Shown: positions 1-6,416 of the stretch, piece after piece | Position numbering within the stretch: position 1 is the first letter of the stretch | Layout of the letters: every line of letters starts with the position of its first letter | NCBI GenBank assembly: GCA_050701115.1 | Contig: JBOHER010000489.1 | Location: forward strand, 1-11,326 | Length of the DNA stretch: 11,326 bases | Reading direction: 5' to 3' | Origin: JBOHER01 sp050701115 | GTDB lineage: Bacteria; Actinomycetota; Actinomycetes; Mycobacteriales; Pseudonocardiaceae | The notes under the pieces: generated by a model | What the model was told of the DNA's origin: nothing | Database searches by the model: none | Seen by the model: the letters and a program-made list of their open reading frames with translations, nothing else | Position numbers and translations under genes: made by a program

Positions 1-2209
1 CGAAGTCGCCGACGGGTCCGAAGTGGTTGTCGGCGGTGTTGAGTAGCCAGCCGCCGAACCTGGTGCCGTTGGGCTGCATCATCGGCACCGAGATCGTGCT
101 CCCGGACCGCTTCATGATGCCGATACCCCACGGGCTGGTCACCACCATCCCATCTCGACCACCACCGTCGAAGTCGCCGACGGGTCCGAAGTGGTTGTCG
201 GCGGTGTTGAGTAGCCAGCCACCGAACCTCGTCCCGTTGGGTGCCATCATCGGCGCCGTCATCGTGCCGCCCGACAGCCGCAGGATGCCAAGACCCCAGG
301 GGCTGGTGACCACCGTTTCCGCACGTCCGTCGCCACCGAAACTGCCGACGGGTCCGAAATAGTTGTCTGCGGTGTTGAGTAGCCAGCCGCCGAATCGGGT
401 GCCGTTGGGTGCCATCATCGGCGCGGTCATCGTGCCGCCGGACGGCTTCAGCACGCCCAGTCCCCACGGGCTGGTCACCAGGACCTCGGCCCGCCGGTCG
501 CCGTCGAAATCGGCCAGTGGACAGAGCTGATTGTCGTGCGTGTTGAGTAGCCAGCCGCCGAATCGGGTGCCGTTGGGCGCCATCATCGTCGGCGTCACCG
601 TGCTGCCGGACAACTTCAGGATGCCCACCCCCCACGGGCTGGTCACCAACAGTTCCGCGTAGCCGTCACCGTCCACATCACCGGTGCGGATCGCGAGCCT
701 GCTAGCCGCCGAAATGAGGTGTCGCAGATCAGGCCGGTTGCCGACGCGCTGGGTGCGCGGACGTCCTGCGGTGTCCTGTTGCGGGGATCCGGTCTGGCGC
801 AGAAGTCGCCGAGAGCGATCCGGTGTCACCCGTAGCGAGCCCCGGCCGCGGAACACGCCCTGCACACAGGCCAGGGCGCCGACCACGATCGGCGACGCAC
901 TCGAGGTGCCGGAGAACCCGTCGGTATACCAGAGGTCCTGGTTGGACCCACCTTGACGATCGCCGTACCCCGTGGTGGTGACACCCTCTCCCCAGCCCTG
1001 GGCGTCGACGCGCGCCCCGTAGTTGGAGAAGTCGCACCGTGAGCGGTCGGTACCCCAGTCGCCGCCGAACTGATTGGGTGGGGGAGCGCCCGCGCCCACC
1101 ATGACCGCGCCGGGGTTGGCGTTAGCCGGGTTGAATGGGTTGCGCCAGTTGGCCGGGAAGCCGGCGGGGCGCGTGTCGTAGACCGGGTCGTCGAGATTCT
1201 GGAAACCGTTGCCCGCTGCCTCGACCACGATGATGCCCTTGCGCACCGCGTACTGGATGGCCGCGAAGTCATCCGGCCACCACTCGATCGCGATGAACCC
1301 GAACTGACCCCGTCTCGGGGTCGGCGTGTTCGGTCCGGCCCGGTGGATCTCCAGCAAGATGATGTCGCCCGCGCGCAGCCGGTCTGCGGCGGCACGAATC
1401 GCCTGGGCACTGGACTGGTCGTTGAAGGAGGATGCCGCGATCCAGGCGTCGGGTGCGATACCGGTGATGCCGTAGGTGTTGACGTCGCCGCTGATCTCGC
1501 CGACGACGGCGGTGCCGTGGTTGAGTTCCCGCAGGCCGCCCCCTGAGGTCCCGGCGATCACGCCACCCTGGTTCTGGGTGAGGTCTTCATGGGTGAACCG
1601 CCACGCCCACTCGCAGTCGATCACTCGGGCACCTGCGCCGCGTCCGCCTGCCCTGGTCCAGGCGAAGCGCGCGTCGATGCCGGTCGGAGCCGCATTGAGG
1701 TAGCCCTGGCTCACAGTGAAGTCGGGAGTTGCCGCGGGCGCCTCGACCTCGCTGGGCAGCATGGTGTTGAGCAGCAACGGCGGCTCAGCTCCCGCTGGAG
1801 ACTCCGGCGCCAGCGTGGGTAACTCGGCGGCGGGTTTGACGTAGGCGGCCTCGACGAGTTCGTCGGAGCGGAGCTGTTCAGCGAGCTCCTCCAGCCGGTC
1901 CTCTGCTGCGTCCACGTGGTAGAAGAGTGTGAGATCCGCAAACGCTTCCTCGCCCTCCGCTTTGGTCAGGGCGTCCGTAGCGGCTCGGACCTCGTCCTCG
2001 GTTGCGCCGAACAGCGGTCGCATGCTGGCGTCGCCTCGCGAGAGCAGCGTGGACAGTGAGCTGACGTCGGCACCCGCCGCTGACGTCAGCCCGTCTCCGC
2101 CCGACCGCAATGCGGCGTCCGGTTTGGCGATCACGACCAGTTCGGGTCGGCCTGCTCCTGGGGTCAGCCCGCCGTTTCCTTGCTGTGCCCCGTCGTGTGG
2201 GTTGGTCAT
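1..2209 (-). CDS. S8 (subtilisin-family) serine protease with I9-like prodomain and C-terminal FG-GAP/VCBS-like repeats, 3' end outside window
   Basis: Reading from ATG at 2209 on the minus strand, the frame stays open to the window edge (736 residues seen, no stop). Residues about 22-131 look like an I9-type propeptide, ending in the pattern VEAAYVKP. The peptidase domain spans about 165-500. The catalytic Asp is D198 (VIDCE), His is H231 (NHGTAVVGE), the oxyanion Asn is N334 (AAGNGFQN) and the nucleophile is S436 in FSGTSSASP, so the enzyme looks active. From about residue 511 there are 56-residue repeats starting D-x-DGDG and containing VTSPWG, PNGTRFGGWLLNT and FGPVG, as in calcium-binding FG-GAP/VCBS blades. 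The N-terminus is hydrophilic (MTNPHDGAQQGNGG) and shows no Sec or Tat signal, which is odd for a prodomain subtilisin. A strong GAGGAGAAGG ribosome site precedes the start. The gene follows a 93-residue prodomain-like protein by 15 bp, so co-translation is likely. Substrate and cellular location are unknown. Confidence 0.9.
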   Translation of the reverse strand, partial: MTNPHDGAQQGNGGLTPGAGRPELVVIAKPDAALRSGGDGLTSAAGADVSSLSTLLSRGDASMRPLFGATEDEVRAATDALTKAEGEEAFADLTLFYHVDAAEDRLEELAEQLRSDELVEAAYVKPAAELPTLAPESPAGAEPPLLLNTMLPSEVEAPAATPDFTVSQGYLNAAPTGIDARFAWTRAGGRGAGARVIDCEWAWRFTHEDLTQNQGGVIAGTSGGGLRELNHGTAVVGEISGDVNTYGITGIAPDAWIAASSFNDQSSAQAIRAAADRLRAGDIILLEIHRAGPNTPTPRRGQFGFIAIEWWPDDFAAIQYAVRKGIIVVEAAGNGFQNLDDPVYDTRPAGFPANWRNPFNPANANPGAVMVGAGAPPPNQFGGDWGTDRSRCDFSNYGARVDAQGWGEGVTTTGYGDRQGGSNQDLWYTDGFSGTSSASPIVVGALACVQGVFRGRGSLRVTPDRSRRLLRQTGSPQQDTAGRPRTQRVGNRPDLRHLISAASRLAIRTGDVDGDGYAELLVTSPWGVGILKLSGSTVTPTMMAPNGTRFGGWLLNTHDNQLCPLADFDGDRRAEVLVTSPWGLGVLKPSGGTMTAPMMAPNGTRFGGWLLNTADNYFGPVGSFGGDGRAETVVTSPWGLGILRLSGGTMTAPMMAPNGTRFGGWLLNTADNHFGPVGDFDGGGRDGMVVTSPWGIGIMKRSGSTISVPMMQPNGTRFGGWLLNTADNHFGPVGDF
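2..673 (-). repeat. Four tandem 168-bp repeats encoding 56-residue FG-GAP/VCBS-like blades
   Basis: Units lie at 2-169, 170-337, 338-505 and 506-673, exactly in register with the protease reading frame, and probably continue past the left edge. The two leftmost units share 52 identical consecutive bases (1-52 and 169-220). All units keep the core gtgttgagtagccagcc. At protein level every unit keeps VTSPWG, MM.PNGTRFGGWLLNT and D-N. The Asp-rich loop that begins each unit decays from the N-terminal copy to the later ones (DVDGDG, DFDGD, SFGGDG, DFDGGG). Metal binding may therefore differ between blades. Confidence 0.9.
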
Positions 2210-2214
2210 TGTCG

Positions 2215-2224
2215 CCTTCTCCTC
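2215..2224 (-). promoter_or_regulatory. Ribosome binding site of the S8 protease
   Basis: On the minus strand GAGGAGAAGG ends 5 nt before the ATG at 2209. It fills most of the 15-bp gap after the upstream gene's stop codon and fixes the protease start. Confidence 0.8.
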
Positions 2225-2506
2225 TCAGGGAAGCGCGTCGTCAGCCTTGGCATAGGCCGCGTCGACCTCTGCGCACCGCAGGAGGTGGTCGATGACGGCA
2301 GGGGCGGAGGACTGCGCGACGCGCGTGATCGCGAACTTCGCGAGCTGGGGGTCGGGCGTGCCTGGGTGCATCGGTTCGAGGGTGACACCGGCCTTTTCCT
2401 CAATGGACAGGCGTGCTCCGGTATCCACCGTCGCGACCCGTTCGCTGAACTGGACGATGATCTCGACGGTCGGTTCGCTGGTGTCCGGTGGCGGCATCGG
2501 TCTCAC
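2225..2506 (-). CDS. Small prodomain-like (I9-type) protein upstream of the S8 protease
   Basis: A 93-residue protein with no signal peptide and no membrane segment. I do not recognise a named family with certainty. Its C-terminal half (about AKFAITRVAQ..VIDHLLRCAEVDAAYAKADDALP, residues 56-93) parallels residues 92-131 of the neighbouring protease, where EQLRSDELVEAAYVKPAAELP occupies the same place. A beta strand (VEIIVQF), a helix and a closing strand with AAY-K fit the I9 propeptide fold. Known I9 domains act as intramolecular chaperones and inhibitors of subtilisins; a trans-acting role here is inference. The gene is first in an apparent operon with the protease, 15 bp apart. The start is uncertain: GTG at 2506 and ATG at 2497 are in frame and neither has a strong ribosome site. 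It is less likely to be an unrelated hypothetical protein. Confidence 0.75.
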   Translation of the reverse strand: MRPMPPPDTSEPTVEIIVQFSERVATVDTGARLSIEEKAGVTLEPMHPGTPDPQLAKFAITRVAQSSAPAVIDHLLRCAEVDAAYAKADDALP

Positions 2507-2760
2507 TTCGACGCATTTCAGCGGGGCGATGCTCCGCTGCCAAGAACGCGCCCTGACAGTGATGTCGCAACGGGTGTGGGAACGGTTACAGGGTGAGTCG
2601 ATTCACATTGCCGGCCTTATTACCCTTCAGTAGCGCCACGATGAGGTGCCCACGTTCCGTGCGTGCCCGCCGTTGTCGCCGCAGGGAAACCCCGCCTTTG
2701 AGCCGCAGGCATCACTGATCCTGCATCGCATCGCTGGAGACCGAGAAGAAGGAGACGCCG
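2507..2760. other. Divergent intergenic region between the protease operon and the DUF4407 gene
   Basis: This 254-bp stretch must carry promoters for both directions, since the flanking genes point away from each other. I see no convincing -35/-10 pair, no iron box and no clear inverted repeat. It is slightly less GC-rich around 2580-2630 than the flanking genes, which is where promoter elements would most likely lie. The open frames crossing it look like chance readings. Confidence 0.5.
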
Positions 2761-4407
2761 GTGAACACCGCGGTCCCATCCGACACGCTGTCTCGACTTG
2801 GCAACCTGATGGTCTGGCTCGGGGGCGGCAACTGGCGGGACATCGACGACCATGCCGAGCGTTCCACCTACCAGTCAGCCGGATTCTTCGTGCTGCTCAA
2901 CGCGATCATCGCGTGGGGCGTGGCCACCTTCGCGGTCGCCGGGCTGACTCAGGTGAGCCCATGGGCGGCACTGCCGTTCACCCTCGTCTGTGGCCTGCTG
3001 GTAGGCGCGTTCGGTCGGATCCTCGCGACCGCGGTGGTCGAGCCGGGTCGGCGACGGGTGATGGGGGATGGTGCCCGTGCCGGGGTAGCGGTGCTGATCG
3101 GGCTCGTGGTCGGCGAGATGGCCGCGTTGGCCATCTTCACCGGTCCGATCAACCGTGAGCTCAACGATCAGGTCGACGCCGCCCGCGCGTCGGTGGCCGC
3201 CAGCGACCGGGGACGGCAGCTGGAGAGCCTGCGGGTAGACCGGGCCAGAGTGGACGAGCGGGTGGCCGCGGCCGAGAAGCGCCGCGATGCGGCGCAGGTC
3301 GTCGCCCGCTGCGAGTACAACCCGACGTCGGAGTGCCCGTCGGAGCGGATCACCGGGGATTCGGGCGACGGCCGGGAGACCAACCTGGCCGAAGTCGCGC
3401 TGGCCAAGGCCGAGGCCGACCTGGACGCTGCTCGCGCCGAGCGCGAGCAGGAGGCACCCCGGCTTGACCAGGCGATCGACCGAGTTGACGGGCAACTGGA
3501 CGGCGATCGCGACCGGGCGGAGGCACTTGCCCGCGCTGATACCGGCCTGGATGCCCGGTGGCGGGCCATGCACACCTATACCACCGACAATCCGGTCGCG
3601 ATGGTGCTGCGGATGGGGATTGTCGGGTTCTTCGTGCTGCTCAACCTGCTGCCGCTGCTGCTGCGAATCTGGCGTGGGCAGACCGACCAGGATCGGCGTA
3701 TCGCCGCCCGCAGGCTCCGTAACCGGGCCGAGGAGGAGGCCGACACTGCGATCGCGCTCAAGCGGGCGGAGGTCAGGGTCACCCGCGAGCTGCGCATGCT
3801 CGAGGCTCCGCTGGTGCACGCCGAGGTGGTATCCGATGAGGAGCGGCGGGGGCAAACTCGGGATCGGCCCGCCCTGCCGGTTGGTCGGCAGGTTTCGCCG
3901 GAGGGCGACAACCTGCCGGTGCCGGCCGGTGATCGTGCGGTGCAGGCGCATCGGTCCGGTCCGCTCGCTGCTCTTCCCGGTCCGCTGCCGCAGGTGGCCA
4001 GGGTGTTCGGTGGCTTGGTGCGGCCGCTGGTGCCTTCGCCGGTGATCAAGCTCGCCGAGAACGCGCAGAAGCCGGTGCGGGTCGCCCGAACGTTGCTGGA
4101 AGAGGTCGAGGAGTTCCAGTTCTCGGTGCTGCGCAAGCGCAAGGTCACCCTGACCGAGGAGAAGCCGGAGAACGCGGTCTCCAAGCCCGAGGACGGCGAG
4201 CAGGCGTTGCGGCGCAGCGCGGTGGCCAGCAGGATCCTGGACTCGACCGCCGATACCGCGGGAGCGCTCGAGGCCGACCGGCGATCGGATCGTGCACTGT
4301 CCGCCGCCGAGCAGCGCGCCCGCCGCGAGCTCCCTCTCGGCGAGACCGTCCCCGAACTGCCCCATGCCGAGCGCTCAGAGTTGCCCCCTGGCCCCGCCGA
4401 GCAGTAG
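2761..4407 (+). CDS. DUF4407 domain-containing membrane protein
   Basis: A 548-residue membrane protein. It starts at GTG 2761 behind AAGGAG, with the motif MVWLGGGNWRDIDDHAERS and then SAGFFVLLNAIIAWG, which I recognise as the DUF4407 opening. Predicted membrane segments lie at about residues 41-61, 68-93, 106-128 and 281-302. Between segments 3 and 4 is a charged, Ala-rich coiled coil (about 131-265) with two cysteines in RCEYNPTSECP (C184, C192), which could form a disulfide outside the membrane. After segment 4 comes a roughly 245-residue charged, low-complexity tail, presumably cytoplasmic, rich in Glu, Arg and Pro. The molecular function of DUF4407 proteins is not established, so I propose none. 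It is divergent from the protease operon and separated by a hairpin from the iron genes, so it looks like its own transcription unit. Confidence 0.85.
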   Translation: MNTAVPSDTLSRLGNLMVWLGGGNWRDIDDHAERSTYQSAGFFVLLNAIIAWGVATFAVAGLTQVSPWAALPFTLVCGLLVGAFGRILATAVVEPGRRRVMGDGARAGVAVLIGLVVGEMAALAIFTGPINRELNDQVDAARASVAASDRGRQLESLRVDRARVDERVAAAEKRRDAAQVVARCEYNPTSECPSERITGDSGDGRETNLAEVALAKAEADLDAARAEREQEAPRLDQAIDRVDGQLDGDRDRAEALARADTGLDARWRAMHTYTTDNPVAMVLRMGIVGFFVLLNLLPLLLRIWRGQTDQDRRIAARRLRNRAEEEADTAIALKRAEVRVTRELRMLEAPLVHAEVVSDEERRGQTRDRPALPVGRQVSPEGDNLPVPAGDRAVQAHRSGPLAALPGPLPQVARVFGGLVRPLVPSPVIKLAENAQKPVRVARTLLEEVEEFQFSVLRKRKVTLTEEKPENAVSKPEDGEQALRRSAVASRILDSTADTAGALEADRRSDRALSAAEQRARRELPLGETVPELPHAERSELPPGPAEQ

Positions 4408-4419
4408 CGCCCCGCCCCC

Positions 4420-4465
4420 CTCGTGAGTGCTGAAGGTTGCCGGAGAAACAACTTTCACTCACGAG
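4420..4465 (+). terminator. Hairpin downstream of the DUF4407 gene, probable terminator
   Basis: Perfect 10-bp arms CTCGTGAGTG (4420-4429) and CACTCACGAG (4456-4465) flank a 26-nt centre. Inside it, GTTG (4436-4439) and CAAC (4449-4452) can pair again, giving a stem with an internal loop. It starts 12 nt after the stop codon at 4405-4407. No T-run follows, which is common for actinobacterial terminators but also compatible with a dispersed palindromic repeat. Confidence 0.65.
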
Positions 4466-4520
4466 GCGGCTGCACCACGGTCGTGTGACAGGGGCAACTG
4501 ACCTGATCGCTACGAGCTAC

Positions 4521-4539
4521 TTAGGTTTGGGTTACCTAA
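4521..4539 (+). promoter_or_regulatory. Iron box 1 (IdeR/DmdR operator) at the importer promoter
   Basis: TTAGGTTTGGGTTACCTAA has perfect 6-bp arms TTAGGT/ACCTAA and matches the IdeR/DmdR consensus TTAGGTTAGSCTAACCTAA at 16 of 19 positions. A -10-like TACGGT (4540-4545) or TAGGGT (4545-4550) follows directly. The box could overlap the -35 (TTAGGT, 18 nt before TAGGGT), so bound Fe-repressor would block RNA polymerase. The importer start codon is 41 bp downstream. Confidence 0.85.
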
Positions 4540-4579
4540 TACGGTAGGGTCCTCCTTCATTGGACGTAGGAGGTACGCG

Positions 4580-5386
4580 GTGACCGGGAGCGATGTCCGC
4601 CTGGTGGCGGCACGGCTCGACGTCGGGCACGGCAGGCGGCGCGTGCTCGCCGACGTGGACCTGTCCCTTCATGCCGGCGAGGTCACGGTCCTGGTCGGAC
4701 CCAACGGTTGCGGTAAATCCACCCTGCTGCGCACCGTCGCCGGCCTGCTGCCCGCGCTCGGCGGCACGGTGCACATCGACGACGTCCCGCTCGGCTCGCT
4801 GTCCCGGCGGGCACTGTCCCAACGACTGGCTTTCCTGCCGCAGGCGTCGCACGTGCCCGCCGGGGTCACGGTGCGGGAGCTGGTGCGGCATGGCAGGTAC
4901 GCCCACCGTGGGGCCTTCGCCCGGCACACCAGTGAGGACCTGGAGTCGATCAACTGGGCGCTGTCGGTCACCGATGCGGCGCCGTTATCCGACAAACGAC
5001 TCGACGAACTCTCCGGCGGCGAACGGCAGCGCGCATGGCTGGCCACGGTGCTCGCGCAGCGGGCAGGCATTCTGCTCCTCGATGAGCCGACCACCTACCT
5101 CGACCTGCGGCACCAGTTCGAGGTGCTCGACGTGGTCCGCAAGCTCGCGCGGGACCACGGGATCGCCTGCGGGGTGGTAGTGCACGACCTGATGCACGCG
5201 GCGGCCTACGCGGACACGGTGGTCGTCATCGCCGAGGGAGCCGTCGTGCAGGCGGGACCGCCGATCGACGTGCTCACCTCGGATTCCATCGACCGCGCGT
5301 TCGGGCTCAGGGTCCGTGTCATGCGGGACCCCGAGAGTGGGTACCTCGCCTGCTTCCCGCAACGGTCGGGCGCGGCCGCGAGCTGA
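4580..5386 (+). CDS. Ferric-siderophore ABC transporter ATP-binding protein (FepC/FhuC type)
   Basis: This cytoplasmic ATPase powers uptake of ferric siderophore through the permease encoded two genes downstream. It has 268 residues, the usual length. Walker A is GPNGCGKST (40-48), the Q-loop is FLPQ (Q88), the ABC signature is LSGGERQRAWLA (144-155), Walker B is ILLLDEPTTYLD (164-175) and the switch histidine is H202 in VVVHDL. The LDLRHQ sequence after Walker B is typical of the FepC/FecE branch. The GTG start is supported by AGGAGG at 4568-4573 with a 6-nt spacer. It is the first gene behind iron box 1. The order ATPase, binding protein, permease gives a complete importer in one operon. 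The siderophore cannot be read from the ATPase. Confidence 0.95.
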   Translation: MTGSDVRLVAARLDVGHGRRRVLADVDLSLHAGEVTVLVGPNGCGKSTLLRTVAGLLPALGGTVHIDDVPLGSLSRRALSQRLAFLPQASHVPAGVTVRELVRHGRYAHRGAFARHTSEDLESINWALSVTDAAPLSDKRLDELSGGERQRAWLATVLAQRAGILLLDEPTTYLDLRHQFEVLDVVRKLARDHGIACGVVVHDLMHAAAYADTVVVIAEGAVVQAGPPIDVLTSDSIDRAFGLRVRVMRDPESGYLACFPQRSGAAAS

Positions 5387-5415
5387 GAAATCATTCCTGA
5401 AATGCCCCGATGAAC

Positions 5416-5421
5416 AAGGAG
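5416..5421 (+). promoter_or_regulatory. Ribosome binding site fixing the start of the first binding protein
   Basis: AAGGAG lies 8 nt before the ATG at 5430. It decides against the longer in-frame reading from 5316, which would overlap the ATPase gene and bury the lipoprotein signal. Confidence 0.75.
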
Positions 5422-5429
5422 AACCTTTG

Positions 5430-6416
5430 ATGAAGAGCCTCGTGCGTGCGCTGATGACGGGCGGAACCGCCGTCGCGCTCACCCTCGCGGTGGCCGGTTG
5501 CGGCTCTGGCACCGTCGCCGATCCTGGAGCCGATGACACCACCGCGTTGTCCGGCAAGCTCAGCATCGACACCGCCAAGGGGCCCGTCGAACTGGACCAG
5601 CCCGCGACCAAGGTCGTCTCGCTCGAGTGGTCCTACACCGAGGAGTTGCTCGCGCTCGGCGTCACCCCGGTGGGCGTGGCCGACAGCGAGAGCTACGGCA
5701 ACTGGGTCTCGGCCGAGGGTTCGGACCTTCCCGAGGGCGTCACCGATGTGGGTTCGCGTCAGGAGCCGAGCATCGAGCAGATCAGGTCTCTCCAGCCGGA
5801 CCTGATCGTCTCGGACAAGGATCGCCTCACCGCGAACTTCGACCAGCTCAATGAGATCGCGCCCGTGGTGGCCTTCGACCCGACCGCCAAGCCGCAGCTG
5901 GAGACCATGCAGAAGAACTTCGTCGAGCTGGCCACTGCCGTCGGTAAGCAGGACAAGGCCAAGGAGGTCCTCGGTAACCTCGACGCGAAGGTAGCCGACG
6001 TCAAGGGTCGGCTGGACGAGGCGGGCAAGGCGGGCGGCACGTTCGCGCTCGCCCAGGGCTACACCTCTGAGGGCACGCCCGGCATCCGCATGTTCACCAG
6101 CGACTCGTTCGCGGCTGCGCTGATCGAGTCGGTCGGCTTGACGAACGGTTGGACCGGCCAGCCCGACGCGTGGGGTATGACCACCGTCGGCGTGGAGGGC
6201 CTGACCAAGGTCGCCGAGGACGCGTCGTTCCTGTACGTCGCACTCAAGGCGGACGACCCGTTCGCCGGCGCGCTGGCGAAGAATTCCGTGTGGCAGGACC
6301 TGCCGTTCGTCAAGGATGACAAGGTGCGCGCGCTCGACCCGGGCACCTGGGTCTTTGGTGGACCACTTTCGGCCATGCAGATTCTCGACGAGACCGCCAA
6401 GGCCATGACTGCCTGA
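5430..6416 (+). CDS. Ferric-siderophore substrate-binding lipoprotein (FecB/FhuD type)
   Basis: A 328-residue lipoprotein that would capture ferric siderophore outside the membrane and deliver it to the fused permease. The signal peptide is MKSLVRALM, then a hydrophobic stretch and lipobox VAGC with the lipidated Cys at residue 24. The Fe3+-siderophore binding domain covers about residues 55-325. The first lobe opens with KVVSLEWSYTEELLALGVTPVGVAD, and the family pattern of Pro-Asp-Leu-Ile (LQPDLIVSD, 121-129) follows. INEIAPVV-like text (LNEIAPVVAF) and the closing region TWVFGGPLSA also fit. It begins 43 bp after the ATPase gene. Its TGA overlaps the next ATG (TGATG), so the permease is translationally coupled. 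The bound siderophore is not known. Confidence 0.92.
   Translation: MKSLVRALMTGGTAVALTLAVAGCGSGTVADPGADDTTALSGKLSIDTAKGPVELDQPATKVVSLEWSYTEELLALGVTPVGVADSESYGNWVSAEGSDLPEGVTDVGSRQEPSIEQIRSLQPDLIVSDKDRLTANFDQLNEIAPVVAFDPTAKPQLETMQKNFVELATAVGKQDKAKEVLGNLDAKVADVKGRLDEAGKAGGTFALAQGYTSEGTPGIRMFTSDSFAAALIESVGLTNGWTGQPDAWGMTTVGVEGLTKVAEDASFLYVALKADDPFAGALAKNSVWQDLPFVKDDKVRALDPGTWVFGGPLSAMQILDETAKAMTA

Noticed and set aside
27..362. Plus-strand open frame of 111 codons across the repeats
   Set aside because: It is the antisense reading of the protease repeats; its internal repetition simply mirrors the 168-bp DNA units.
1..673. CRISPR array or minisatellite
   Set aside because: The period is 168 bp with no short repeat/unique spacer pattern, and the units are in frame as protein blades.
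2225..2506. Small protein as a trypsin-co-occurring (Trypco) domain of a conflict system
   Set aside because: The neighbouring protease is S8, not trypsin, and the sequence follows the I9-like prodomain pattern instead.
2578..2600. ECF-sigma promoter beginning GGGAAC
   Set aside because: No matching -10 element at the expected spacing downstream.
2875..4365. Minus-strand open frame of 496 codons
   Set aside because: Shadow of the DUF4407 gene; no ribosome site, no recognisable domain, composition typical of a GC-rich antisense frame.
5316..5429. Upstream start for the first binding protein
   Set aside because: It would overlap the ATPase gene and place 38 residues before a perfect lipoprotein signal; the AAGGAG site favours ATG 5430.
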